In this document: positions 36,386 to 47,803 of the stretch, in pieces
Numbering within the stretch: the stretch's first letter is position 1
Layout of the letters: each line of letters begins with the position of its first letter
Source: Paramyrothecium sp. XJ0827
Taxonomy: Eukaryota; Ascomycota; Sordariomycetes; Hypocreales; Stachybotryaceae
Direction of reading: 5' to 3'
NCBI GenBank assembly: GCA_020881915.1
Contig: JAJFPB010000013.1
Span: 930,001-994,000 of the forward strand
DNA length: 64,000 nt
The notes under the pieces: generated by a model
The model's database searches: none
Seen by the model: only the letters and a program-made list of their open reading frames with translations
Told to the model about the DNA's origin: nothing
Translations under genes and position numbers: made by a program

Positions 36386-39300
36386 TTACTCGTCCGGTCC
36401 GACCACTCCTAGGGCCTTCCGGAACACCTGGAAACGATCCTTAGGGAGAGCTTTTGTGAGTCCATCAGCTACTTGTTTGTCGGTCGGGATATATTTCATC
36501 TCAACCTCTCCGCTGGCCGTCTTTTCTCGCACAAAATGCTCTTGAATTGCAATGTGCTTTGTACGGGAGTGGTACTGAGGGTTCTTAGCCATCGCTATGG
36601 CACCCTGATTATCGCCGTAGATGATTGTGGCAGCTAACTGGTTTGTGGCATCTACGCCTCTCAAGAGCTCTTGTAGTAAGATCCGTAGCCAAATGGCCTC
36701 CTTAGCTGCCTGTGTTTGCCCCATGTATTCGGCTTCGCAAGTAGACAGGGCCACAGACTGTTGTCGCTTTGCAGCCCAGCTGATTGCACCGCTGCCGATG
36801 TTGAAGATATACCCGGCAGTGGACCGTCGAGTCTCGGTGTCTCCGGCCCAGTCAGAGTCCGTATATCCCGTCAATGGGTAAAGGTCTCCTTGGAACTTGA
36901 GCTTGAAATCGCAGGTTCCTCGTAGGTACCTCATGATGCGTTTCACCGCGGCTTCGTGGGCCTTGGTGGGTTTTGCGAGATAACGGCTGCAAAGTGAGAC
37001 GCCGAATGCAATGTCTGGTCTGGTCCCTAGCATTGCGTACATCAGACACCCAATTGCTTTGGCGTACCAGTGCTTGCGATCTGAGTTGGTTTCGTCATTG
37101 TCAAGCGCGGGCTCTAGCTTCGCCGTTGCCACTGGGGTCGCAGTCGGTTTGGAGTCCCATAGTCCGAATTCCTTCAGGACTTTCTCAATGTACCCCTCTT
37201 GCGACAGGCTCAGTCTCCGCTGTCTGCGGTTCCGAGTAATGGACATGCCTAGGTAGAAATGGCAGGGCCCAAGATCTGTCATGCTGAACCGCTTGTTGAG
37301 GCTTTGTTTAATCATCTCGATGGCCCCCTTTGATGGTCCTGCGATGAGCAGGTCGTCCACGTAAACGGCGATGTAGGTTTGGCCTTTGACGAAGACGCCC
37401 ATGTCGGAAACGAGAGGCTGGAATCCCTGCTCTTGGAGGAACAAGGAGAGAGTCTGGTACCATATTCTGGGTGATTGCTTTAACCCGTATAAGGCCTTTC
37501 GCAGTTTCCAAACTCTTCCGGTTCCGTCGTCGAACCCCTCTGGCTGCCCAACGTAGATCTCTTCGTCGATATTCCCGTAGAGAAAAGCAGTTTTGACGTC
37601 CATTTGTTCGAGCTCGAGGTCAAGCGCTGCGGCTATGGCAAAGATTGCCTTGTATGTCATGGGCTTAACGACTGAGGGCGAATGTCTCGTTGTAGTCGAT
37701 TCCTTCTTGTTGCTCGAAGCCTCGGACCACGTAGCGTGCTTTGAATCGCAGGATTTCCCCATTGGCTCCCCTCTTGAGTTTGAACACCCATTTGCCCCTC
37801 AGTGCCTTCCGGTCCGGTGGCAACTTTGTCAAGGTGTAGACTTCGTTCTCCTCAATGGATTCCATCTCGGTAGTCATTCCCTTGAACCAGTTCTCCCACT
37901 GAAGGGAATCTCGGGCTTCCCTTATCGTTCGGGGCTCCGCCTCGTCTTCCAAGGAAGCCGCAAGATTGACATGGGCGCACACGAGGTTGGTGAGGGTATT
38001 GGTTCCTAGGAGTAGGTACCTCGAAGGAAGTTTCGCCTTGGTCGATCTCTGTGAGACCCGGAACTCTTCATCCCTGTATGGCGCCTCGGTTGGGTCAAGG
38101 GAGGCTCGGATGTTCGTACGTGGATAGTTTCTGCTTCATCTTCCGACGTAGTCTCCTCAACCTGTGGGGTGATGTTGTGTCGCGACGGAGACGAAAGCTC
38201 TATTTCCGGATACAAGGTGGGACCTTCGTTTCTTGTCTTCTTAGATCCACTAGGTGTTCCCGCCGATGTGTTGTGGAAGCTGGATTCGTCGAAGATGACG
38301 TTGTTGGCGATGAAGACTCGATTGTTGTTGTCCACAACGATGTAGTTACTAGAGCCTTGATATCCAAGAAGTCGACATTGAATCGTCTTCTCACGCAGTT
38401 TTGTGTCTCTTGGCAGGTGGCAGTACTGCCCAGCCATTTGCGCCAATAACACGGATGTGAGAGAGATCTGGTTTGTCTCCGAACCACGCCTCATAGGGGT
38501 CTTGTTAAGGACCTTGCTGGGGCTCCTATTCCGTACGTACACAGCCGCGTAGAGGATATAGGGCCAGAGATTTCGCGGCAAGTTTGATCGCTCGAGTGTG
38601 GGAGTAACCTTTTCTTGAAGCACTCGATTAAAGGCCTCCGCAACCCCGTTCTGCTCATGCTGATCGGTCGCGGTATAGCGAATCACGATGCCCTTGTTAT
38701 CGCAAAAGTTGTATAGCTGGTCACTGCGATTTTCGCCACCCTGGTCGACGTGGAGGTAATGGCATCGACGTTCCGGTCTCTCGTATGTGTCGAGGAGGTG
38801 TTTGAAATGTCTCGTGAACTCGGACTTTTCCTTGACTGCGTATGCCCAGCCCATGCAGGTAAAGTCGTCCACGAAGACAATCCAATATCGCGAGCCGTCA
38901 TATGCTCTGTCGGGAAATGGTCCTGCAATGTCTGCGTGGACGCATTCTAACGAATACGTTCCTTTGCGGATTGACTTTCGGTGTGGTCGCTCTTTCTGTT
39001 TCCCGACCATGCATGGTTCGCAATTTTGGCCGCGTTGAATCGGGTGAATACCGTGAGCCATTCCCTTCAAGGCCTTGATTCCGTTTTCGCTCAGATGTCC
39101 AAGTCTTTCGTGCCATATTTGAAGCTCGGGGTCGCTAATAGCAAGTGACGCCAAGGCAGCGTTGATCACTTCATCTGGTTGGTCCACGACGTAGATCCCT
39201 GATCGTACAGTTGCTGTCAGGACTACTTGGTTGTCATGCATCACCCTGGCTTGGTTGTTGTCGAAAGAGATTTTCGCCCCCTTCCTTGTTAAAGCAGATA

Positions 39301-40515
39301 TCGAAACAAGGTTGACACGTCCTTCCGGGGAGTATACTGAGTTGTCAAGAGCCAATTGTCGCGGGCCATCAAGTCCTTTTAGCCGTAGGATATAGTTTCC
39401 CAGTCCCTTAGGGGTGATCTGTGCCTCGCCGATTCCAACTGTCTGTCCGCCGCTCCAGGGGCGAAGGGTACCGAAGTTATCCCTTTTGCAAAAGGTGTGC
39501 ATCGAAGCTCCGCTATCCAGCACATGCACTTGCTCAAGTAAATCGCTCAACCCTTGGCCCTGGTATGCCATGAGCTGTATGACAGACTCGGCATGGATGG
39601 CGAGAGCATTCGTAACTTCGTCTTGGTCCGCATTTCTGGCACGATTGTTGGTCCTTGGGTGATCTTGGCGCTGCTTTCTTCTGTATCGCCTATCGTTCAG
39701 GCGTTTCTTAAGCTCTGGGTGAAGTAACCAGCAGCCATCTGAGGTATGCCCAAGCTTCTTGCAGTGGCTGCAGGTCGTGAGGTTTTGCTCCTTGATGGCA
39801 GCGACCATGGCAGCATGCTTGATTGTCTCTTCGTCTTGGTCTTGTTGCTGCATCCGCTGGCTGTGTTCTTCCTGCTCGGCAGCTCTAGTGGCTTCTTCAA
39901 TAGTAGCTGCTGCCTTGATGATGATGCCCTCGAGATTCCGTTCGGGTAGCAGGCTATGGCTCTGAAGAAATGCAGTGAGGAATACATGATACTTGGGTCC
40001 AAGTCCATTGAGGAACTTATCCATCAGTTGTGGCTCTCCGATTTGACTAGTTTCGTCTAGTTGAAGGATTTGGTCTCGGGGCTTCCGTAATTGCCGAGAG
40101 AAGTCAGATACATTTTCGCAGTTGTCCAGAGTAAGCCGATCAAGCCTTTGCTGGAGGCCGTGGAATACACTACTGCCCTTGGGTTTGAAGTGTTGCTCTA
40201 ATGTTTTGAGGATGTTGGCTAAGTGGCTGAGACCTTGGACTTCCTGTTTGGGACGGAAACCAAGTCGATATCGAACTGCCCCGCACGCCCGAGCTTGTCT
40301 CTGGTGCCAAGCATCTAACTTTTCTTCGAAGTCGACTTCCGAGAGACTTCCTTGCTCCAGTGGGTCTCGTTTTCTCTCCAGGAGATCGCCATAACCAGAC
40401 ACAGGGCCAGTAGGTCTCGGATTTCCTCGCTCCAGTTGATCCAGCCTCCAGAGGATTCGAGTTTGGCAACCCCGGAAAGATTTCCGCTTAGGCTCGAGTC
40501 TTTGACTTCTGGCAT
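36386..40515 (-). pseudogene. Copia Gag-Pol polyprotein with several frameshifts
   Basis: Gag starts at 40515 (MPEVKDSSLSGNLS) and shifts frame near 40405. A CCHC-like knuckle (CSHCKKLGHTSDGCW) lies near 39760 and the protease DSGASMH near 39530. The GAG pre-integrase zinc part (WHERLGHL, CEPCMVGK) precedes the integrase core (VHADIAGPF, HVDQGGEN, NGVAEAFNR). The frame shifts twice near 38490-38410, again near 38000 and near 37670. Reverse transcriptase shows MDVKTAFLYG and the YVDD box (37350). RNase H shows TDSDWAGD, STCEAEYM and DNQGAI, ending at 36386. All domains are recognisable, but at least five frame changes prevent a continuous product. Confidence 0.85.
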
Positions 40516-40675
40516 ATTGGAGTAACGTGGTGTGATGTGTTGATGTTGTTAAGTTGTTTTCGACGAAAGTAGAGGTAAGACAAGGGTTCCAGCCTGTCCT
40601 TCTCACAGATAGCAGTCGCAGGCAGGAAGAAGCAGCGGCAGGTTATCGGGGCCAGCGAGAAGTATGACACAAGCA

Positions 40676-40835
40676 GCGAGGGGCTGACGGAAACGGCGAG
40701 GAGCTGACAAAACTAGCGAGGAGATTGACGGAAACAGCGTGAAGCTGACGAAAACAGCGAGAAGCTGCCGGAAACAGCCAGAAGCTGCCGGAAACAGCGT
40801 GAAGCTGACGGAACCATGGTGAAGTTGGTGTTCCA
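40676..40835 (-). repeat. 20-bp minisatellite in the copia leader
   Basis: About seven imperfect tandem units of GAAGCTGACGGAAACAGCGT lie between the primer site and the gag start. Units differ by a few bases. They lie in the untranslated leader and may affect translation or RNA packaging, or be slippage products of reverse transcription (inference). Confidence 0.75.
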
Positions 40836-41041
40836 CAACTTAACCCCTAGTTGTGATACTGGGTAAATGATCAAGTAGTGGGTTCTTCGTTCAGGAGACA
40901 GGGAGATAAGGATCCTGATCGTGGCAGCATCAAAGGCCGCTGTTGAGTCTCCAGTGCAGTGGAAGGGACTGTAAGGTCCTTGTGAGTAAGGGATAGATGA
41001 TTAGATAGGAGACTCAGCTTTAATATTTAGTTTAGCCGTCC

Positions 41042-41053
41042 GGGCTCATAACC
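41042..41053 (-). other. Copia primer-binding site, probable half-tRNA(iMet) type
   Basis: Directly inside the 5' LTR the plus strand reads GGGCTCATAACC, which matches the anticodon stem-loop (CAU anticodon) of eukaryotic initiator tRNA-Met rather than the tRNA 3' end. The minus strand is thus complementary to the anticodon arm. Drosophila copia is known to prime from a cleaved initiator tRNA in this way. Confidence 0.65.
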
Positions 41054-41173
41054 TGTTGAAATGGGAAGATAGCAGGTTTTAGGCTACTTAATTTCTAAAA
41101 ATGAGAGGTGGGAGAGTCACCACTTATACAGTTTACCACCGACTTGATCGTCCATCACACGTGACCTCCAACA
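41054..41173 (-). repeat. Copia 5' LTR
   Basis: 120 bp, identical to the 3' LTR. As the 5' LTR of a minus-strand element it should hold the promoter. An obvious TATA box in the conventional position is not certain. Confidence 0.92.
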
Positions 41174-42320
41174 GAATCTGTGTCCATACTGCGGGAGACG
41201 TTGGCCTACGAGTATCTCCATCCTCGATAGCTCGCCAGTCCAATTTCGAGACATTGAGACAGCTTCCACCTCCTCCGCTATACAGTCTATCGACCTAACA
41301 GCCTCTGATCGTTCCACGCCTTCACAGACGATCTTTACCGGCTCTGGAGCCGGCCCTGGCCGTATCCTCGCAGCATCGCGGCCCTCCGCTGTGTATCGAG
41401 ATGCCAAACTTACCCAGAGTCGGATCGCGAGGGGCATGAGGGTGAGCTCGTCACAACTCAGTGAGGCTGTGGCTAAACAGAGCCAAAACAAGAGCAGACG
41501 GAAGATATCAATGCGTCTCACTGTCTTCCTTGCTAGGCCTGACTCATGGGAAATACTAGACGAAGACGAGGAGCCCCAGTGGTCTTTGGCTAGAGAGCTG
41601 CTGAAGGTCGCTTTGCGTCCCTTCGTCGATGAGGAACCATCTTTACCTGTCCATGTCTGGTTCGACAGCATATTCTTCCCTCAGTTTAAGGATAAGCCTG
41701 CTCTCTTGTCTGTTCTTCAATTCGACAAGAGGCTTGTTCAGAACGCCCATATTAAAGAGGGTATAACGGAGCTGAGCGACCTCGATTGGGAAAGACAAAC
41801 AGTCGCAGAGCTTTTTGGCGAGGACTGCCCTTTTCGTTTCAGTAAAACAGAGGGCAGATCTCTCATTTTCCTTGTTTTCTATGAGCCATTGCCTCCTCGG
41901 CCACAAGCCCCGGCCCCTCGTCATACCAAGACACCGAGGCCAGCGGTAAAGTCGTTCAAAAAAGAGAAGGGAATCAAGAAAGAGTTAGTAAAGGCCGAGG
42001 TAAAGGCACAACCAGCCTTATTAATCGGGAGCGAGTTCAACTCGCCCTCCTTGAGCCCCTCTCTGAGCCCAGTTCTACCTCCTTCGAGAGCTAGCGCGGA
42101 AGTCCAGATTGAGGTTATTACTAGCGACGTGGACGAAACCCGTGCGGGTCAGAAACGAGCTCGAGACTCTATAAGCTCAGCACTCTCGGTAGAGGCAGAG
42201 GATAAGGAGCCCTCGGCTGACCCTGCCTTCACTGCCCATGGTCCCGCTGCTGGAACCCGCGGAGTTGATACGAGGAGGCCAAGTAGTCGGCATCCTCGTA
42301 AACAGACGAGGAAATAGTAG

Positions 42321-44023
42321 TTACTCTAGCTCAAGGTAGCCTGGGTCCTCTACCAGCTCGTCTATACTATTAATAATATCGCCTGGTAGCTCAGTTCCGG
42401 AGAGGCTATTGTTAATAGGCTCAAGGTAGTTCTGCTCAAGGAGCTGGAGCTGAAGCATTGTCAGCTAGCTTTTATGTGTGATAGAGTACGTTTTTACATA
42501 CGAATCTCTCTTTTCCCCCAACTGGACTCTCTGGGATGCTTAGCACCAGACTTGCCCCGCAGTCGAGATGAACCTGAATCTTGTCTCTAAGCCGTAAGTA
42601 GATCGCGAGGTGTGGCCGCTTATGATCAAGCTCCCAATCTAGCTGACCATCGAACTGAAGATCCCGGAGCTGTTGATCACACCAGTCCGTTGTTATTGGG
42701 TCAAGAAGATCGTCTATATCGATAGAATCGACAGCGGCTATCATCTGGGCAAGTCCATCTCGAGCCGCAGGGCCCAGATGGACTGCCCAGTTCTCCACTT
42801 CGCTTGTATTATACAGATCCATGGGGATCCCGGCGACCAGATGCTCCCTATTCTTCTGTGGCCGGATGCGATGGCTGTTCCACATCTCCGTGAAGTCCGC
42901 AACCTCTTGACGGATCATAGGTCCATAGAGAGCATACCGTATACCGCAATCTGGTGACCAAGACGGTTTGGTTGGAAGAGTCCGCTATCCATCAGCTCGT
43001 GTGAGAACGCGATCCAGCGCTGACTGACACCTTTGAGTAGCTTTTCCCACCAAGACTCGATCCGTTGGTTCGAGGTGCTTGGGCCCCAGATATGACAGGA
43101 GCTCAGTCTCGCTCCTTGCCTGTGGACTCGTTGGTCGTTATCCTCAGTAGTATACCGAAACTCCGTCTGATCAAGGTCAGCGAGAATCGCCTGGGCTCCA
43201 GCCCAAAGAGGGGTCTCGATGCCATGATCTGAGCGGGTGAAAAGGGGGCGGACCCCTGAGTATGACACGGTCCGTAGAAACTGTTTGAGTGAACTCAGCG
43301 CAGTCATGTTTCCCCTGCCGACATATATCCAGATGATGGCTCTCGAGTATGTACCAATACAGGCGTAGATAGAGAAGCCGAATTTCTTGAGCTTCTCGTA
43401 CCCATCGAGGGACCACATGAAGTTAGGCCCAGGAACCTGGAAGTTCTTTCGGTGCTTCCAATCAGCAAGGCGCCTTTGTTCGACCCGCTTCTTCCACTCT
43501 GGGTTTTTTTGGTACTCGCGATATAAGGTATTCTGGCCGACAAGGATGCCGGCACGGATGCGGACGTAGTGGTATAGATATCCCCTGCCAAATCCTCTGA
43601 TGCTTGAAGACTGACGGTCGTCTTGGAAGAGGAACTCCCTTGCTTTGTGAATAGCCTCCTGTCGTTCAGCCTGATCTCGGAAGCGCCGCTTCATGCCGTG
43701 CTTCAGACGATACTCCTGTACAGTACGCTCGGAGATCTCGATGCCGCGTCGCTTGAGATCACGGACAATAGAAGTATCGCTATATCCATATCGGTAGAAG
43801 TAGCCCTTGATCAGCTCGACGAAGGTGTTGGTATCAATCTTTGAGTGAAGGGGGGAGTACTCCTGGGCACCCACTCCGCTAGCCTCCTTTTCAGGGTTCT
43901 GATATCGAGCAGGAGCCCATCGTCGCGGAGATGGGCACGTATAGTGTCAATGGATAGTCCTTCTCGCCGCTGCTCGAGGATCCAGTCCTTGACGCGCTCC
44001 AAGTCCTTACGGGGCCTCGGCAT
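42321..44023 (-). pseudogene. Gene B: DDE-integrase-type transposase with two frameshifts
   Basis: Reading from 44023, a helix-turn-helix-like N-terminus (MPRPRKDLERVKDWILEQRR, then TLKRRLAEW) shifts frame near 43865. The catalytic core has MWSLDGYEK (first Asp, near 43400), RSDHGIET (second Asp, near 43225) and SNQRIESWWEK (Glu, near 43060), the DDE pattern of retroviral-integrase-like/IS3-like eukaryotic transposases. A second frameshift lies near 42940. A 52-nt intron (42450-42501; donor GTATGT, branch GCTGAC) precedes the last exon, which ends ELE-stop at 42321. The short 3-bp gap to gene A and the convergent layout suggest they were mobilised together. The family assignment is from motif pattern only. 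Confidence 0.7.
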
Positions 44024-44577
44024 TGTGCGAGACGCAGACCAGTGGTTCGAGATCGCGGTAAAGGCCGGAGTTCATATCTCCTTCCTAGGCTTCCAGCTGC
44101 AATATCCCACTCCCTCTGGACCGGCATTATCGGAGCTTCGGCGCCGATGAAATGGCATCAGCACCCTTTGGTATGGCATCGGCTCTGGTACATGGGAAAC
44201 AGTGCGCTATCATATCCATACTGTAGCCCCATTTAAGAACGCCGAAAGCCTACGTGCGAAATAGCTCCAGTCATTTTCGTACATGGTTTTGTCACCCATG
44301 TGGTAATGTGCGACCGTAGTCTGCCCCAGTTGTTGTCTACCGCCAACGAACAACCCGATTGGCAGACCCTAATTTCACGTCGTCCCCCGCCTTATCCATT
44401 TCATGCAACTACATCGAATCCTCACCCTTGCTTGCTACGTAGCACCGCACATTCCAGCGCCAAGGTTGGTATACCACTGGCACTACATTCAAGAGCCTAT
44501 AGGGGAAAACAAACTAACTCTTCTACCAGGAGCATAATATTCCCAACTTGGCCTGCTCTCGGACAACACATATCGTC
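44024..44577. other. No supported gene
   Basis: Upstream flank of gene B, the expected place for the end of a two-gene element. I looked for a terminal repeat matching sequence near 35365-35460 and found none. Confidence 0.35.
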
Positions 44578-44823
44578 ATGGATACAGGCGAAACCATCGC
44601 CGTGGCGGGCAGTAGCAAGCCACCACAAGTTCCACGAAATGCTACCAAAGGTGGGTTTCGTGGCAAACGAATTCGCGGATCGAAGGTTTCGACTGCAGAT
44701 AACACGCGAGAGGCTAAGGAGGAAAGGACCAATGCCCCGCCGGATAAGAATGCACAAGGGGACTCAAATGTGGTCTTAATAGAAGATGATGTGGCTACGC
44801 AGGAGGAGAACATACATGAATGA
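44578..44823 (+). CDS. Small basic/acidic hypothetical protein
   Basis: An 81-residue frame starts MDTGETIAVAGSS. It contains a basic Gly/Arg-rich part (GGFRGKRIRGSK) and ends acidic (VVLIEDDVATQEENIHE). A possible upstream exon ends at the ACCAG near 44529. No family recognised; it could be a fragment. Confidence 0.35.
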   Translation: MDTGETIAVAGSSKPPQVPRNATKGGFRGKRIRGSKVSTADNTREAKEERTNAPPDKNAQGDSNVVLIEDDVATQEENIHE

Positions 44824-45341
44824 GGCAGCAGCAATGAGCTGAAACCCGTATTCCCCGATAACCCAGAGAAGACGTGCTGGTGACTTTCATATACGAGTGA
44901 GGAGACGCCGAGGAAGCGCAGACACATCGTGGCTATGATTCACATTGGATATTGTCTATGACCCCATCGAGGCATTACTATTTGTCCTTGATGATTGATT
45001 GGCACCGCTCCACCCACACTCTATCCGTGCTTTGGAACACTGTTGCAATGAACTCTTCTGGACACTTCCGTAGTCCATTAAGCCGGTTCCAGAGCTATTG
45101 AAGATGTTCTTCAGACCTGAGCTCGCAATCTGAGCTGCGCAAGCTAAGCCTATTGTTCTTAACATCTACCCAGCCAAGGAGCTGTAGCATCCGATTATTG
45201 GTATGATATTTCTCTAAAGCAAGAGATCAGTATCTTAGTCGAAACTGCGTAGATAAACTCCTTACCCATCTTCTTCGTCATTCCTGCCTGCAAAAGAATA
45301 TTTTTCTCAGCCTTCGGTGAAAACGCATCTGGCTGCAGGAA
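44824..45341. other. No supported gene
   Basis: Intergenic; only short frames. Confidence 0.35.
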
Positions 45342-46601
45342 CTACATCATTCGTGTCAAGAGGGCCACAGCAACACGGTCTGAATCCTTTTTTCGGCTTG
45401 CCGCCTCGAATTGCAATGATTTGGTCATAACCTGGGGCGTGGCGGAGGACGCCGCTATGGTCAAGACCAGCATCAGCATGAGATCACATCGCCAGTCGCC
45501 CTTTGTGATCAATGCGAGGAGACAATTGTGCGCCCTCTGGTAGTGGTTTGCCGCCGCGTATGCCCCATCTCGTTCGCAAGTTTTGTAATGCTCGTCAAAC
45601 CCATCCAGAATGAGCTGCGGTATTTTCTGGAATGGCTGTCGGCAACCAAAATCAATGACTTGACGTCGAACCCTCTTAGCCTGTTGCTCCTCTATCTTCA
45701 TCCGTACCTCTGCCTCCATGGCATGCCTCTTCAGACTCCCTGGTGGCGCCACGATCAACTGTTTCGTCCTCGTGATACCTGCAAGCTGTACAAACCGCTT
45801 GCCGGTGATCCGGCCGCTGTGTGATCCCGGAGCCCAGGCTGTACCAGTTGAAGCCATTGCTGTGACCAGGGCGCTAATCCAATCTTCCCTGCTGACATTT
45901 TCCAATTTGGTGTATCTGACAGCATTTCTAATGATGACGAGCCACGTACCGTGCTTGCTAGCAATCACCTGGCCTGCAGAATCATTCGGATCATTACAAG
46001 CCTAGAAAATTTCCATTGCGAAGTCGTGCTGGGCTTTAGTTGAGGTTCTAATTGGGCCTAGGAGGTCGCGTGTACTGCCACCAAGTATATTCCTATATTG
46101 TCTGGTGATGTAGCAGTCAGTATTGATCCGTTGAAATGGCACGTACCAGCACGCTATATACTTACTTCAAACTGAAAGGCTCTTTGTCCTCCTCCCAAGC
46201 TTCTATCAGCGCGCTCACATGCTCGGCCTATTGTGCATCACGAGACCGACCACTCCTGATTCCTTGATTCAATACTTGGCGAAGGTAGGACGCCACGAAG
46301 GCGACCGTCTGCGGTACCGTAGATACGCTCGATCGCGTAGGCCAAAGAGCCCGGGCGACTGACCCCGAAAGGACCCAAGTTGCCGCTATACGTCAATATA
46401 TTTTGGAGGGATTTGGTGTCTTTGTATGCTTTGAATGGGGTAATGCCTGATTTGACTAGGTCAAGAGAATGCGTAATTTTGCCGTTGGCATCCTCCATTT
46501 TTTTAGCAACGACAATTGCCACTAAAGGGTTAGCGGTCATTTGCTGAGTCAATTAGAACGTAAGACTGCTTACACGAATGAAATACTTCGTCGGTGGCCA
46601 T
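45342..46601 (-). pseudogene. Unknown multi-exon gene with CAG-to-TAG-type stops
   Basis: Exon 46601-46574 (MATDEVFHS) joins 46521 across a 52-nt intron (46522-46573) into LAIVVAKKMEDANGK. The reading continues to about 46240, where the frame changes. A block EHVSALIEAWEEDKEPFSLK is then preceded by TAG after DAQ. An intron (GTAAGT to TCACCAG, about 46095-46170) leads to QYRNILGGSTRDLLGPIRT. Another TAG follows EIF, after which the frame is open to 45342 with LENVSREDWISALVTAM and a basic region (EEQQAKRVRRQVIDFG). Both stops would be Gln codons if one T were C, as expected from RIP. Family unknown. Confidence 0.45.
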
Positions 46602-47612
46602 ATTGTTGTAAGGCTCCTGTAGACTTGATTTAGGAAAACTTGATTACAAGACTCTTAGTTTCTGAATTGGGAAGCACAATATTTTTATAGCTGGCTGGAA
46701 AGATGTACGAGTCGAATGGCCTATTGAGAGTACCAGTAGATGCAAGCCTATCCGTTTTTAGCTGAGGTTTTGAGTAGAGATTACGGCTTAAAGTTGCTTA
46801 AAGTCCACTCCTCTTTCCTATGAGTCTATGGGATCAGTCTCCCATTTATATAGATGGCCGTAGCTAGTTTTTCACATGCTTCTTGAGGTTGGCAAAGTTT
46901 GACTCAGCCTCGAGCACTTAAACTTAAGCACCGAGATAGAATGAATACAGCTAATTATTAGAACTTAGGTGCCCTCATTCCTACTAAACGATCGAGAATA
47001 ATCTATTACAGCAGCATGTAATACAGAAAGACCGTGGCAAGAGCCTCGAGGGGCGTTTATTCGCAAAGCTTATGCTGTCTGTTATAGCCATCACGCGCTC
47101 AACACAGGACGCGAAGTCTAAACCGCCACTGGTTTTCCATTTCTGTATATCCTTTGCATGGGTCGACGCAATGTCATAACCTCTTGTGATTCAATGAGTT
47201 TGAAATCTTGAATCGGCTAGATAATGTGAAATCATATTAAGCTCCAGTCTCACAGGTCCCTTAAATCTGCCTCAGAAGGCGGTCGGCAGTGATATCTTCT
47301 GTTGGTCGGTGCTGGTATCAGAGAGACCCTTCATCTGTGTTCTCAATATGCTGGCCTCAAATTCAATTGTCCTGGACCAAATACGACAATCAGGTGAGGA
47401 CAGTAAGTCTCCACTCTCGAGAAAAAGCCGCTCTGGTCGCGGCTAAGTAAAGTTTCTTCCAGCCTTGAGCACCTGATCTTAAGCGTCGAGTTGGAATGTG
47501 ACAAAGTACTTAGAACTTTGGTGCCATCATTCCTATTGGACGATCGAGAACAGTCCAGCGATGGCTGCATATGATGCAGGACTATGTCAACAGAAGGGGC
47601 TATGCTAAGTAA

Positions 47613-47803
47613 TTGTTGGGATCATGGTATCACTGTCATCGTTGTTCCTGCTTCTCTATAGACTTGTCCGTGGTCGCAACCAGTCCTCAACACCTACGTC
47701 TCTTGAATCAAGAATTACTTGGTATGTTGAGCTGACTTGCAAAGCTTATTAGAATAATCACTGACGTCCTTGGGAGTTCAAGGACAAATCGCGAGTACGG
47801 ACG
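47613..47803. repeat. Diverged direct repeat, copy 1
   Basis: Copy 1 starts near ATTGTTGGGATCATGGTATC. It aligns to 48292-48478 through shared blocks such as CCGTGGTC, AACTAG/AACCAG and CTAACGTC/CTGACGTC. Many differences are C/T or G/A. Confidence 0.55.

Larger units (their letters stand above)
35571..41173 (-). mobile_element. Ty1/copia LTR retrotransposon, full length
   Basis: This 5603-bp element is oriented on the minus strand. Its 120-bp LTRs (35571-35690 and 41054-41173) appear identical base for base, begin TGTTG and end CAACA. It is flanked by a perfect 5-bp target duplication GAATC (35566-35570 and 41174-41178). Internal order on the minus strand is primer site, 20-bp minisatellite, gag, protease, integrase, reverse transcriptase, RNase H, then a 700-bp 3' region. 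This order (integrase before RT) defines copia. Identical LTRs mean a recent insertion, yet the coding region has several frameshifts. Confidence 0.95.
35459..42317 (+). pseudogene. Gene A: CxxC-containing protein, split by a copia insertion
   Basis: The left piece 35459-35570 (from ATGCCCGATCATG, preceded by a CTGAC branch and ACATAG acceptor) and the right piece 41179-42317 are one frame once the copia element and one GAATC target copy are set aside (1251 nt, 416 residues). The N-terminal region has NLCPYCGRRWP, a zinc-ribbon-like Cys pair whose Asn-Leu codons straddle the insertion. The middle has LARPDSWEILDEDEEPQWS and RSLIFLVFYEPLPPRPQ. The C-terminus is basic and disordered, ending RHPRKQTRK. 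The gene is convergent with the integrase gene, only 3 bp separating the stop codons, which suggests one mobile unit. No family name is known to me. Confidence 0.6.

Noticed and set aside
38051..38449. Plus-strand frame inside the copia element
   Set aside because: Antisense shadow of integrase/connection coding sequence.
35365..44300. Terminal inverted repeats for the gene A/gene B unit
   Set aside because: Similar GCTATC...ATCCAT strings on both sides are in direct orientation and too weak to call.
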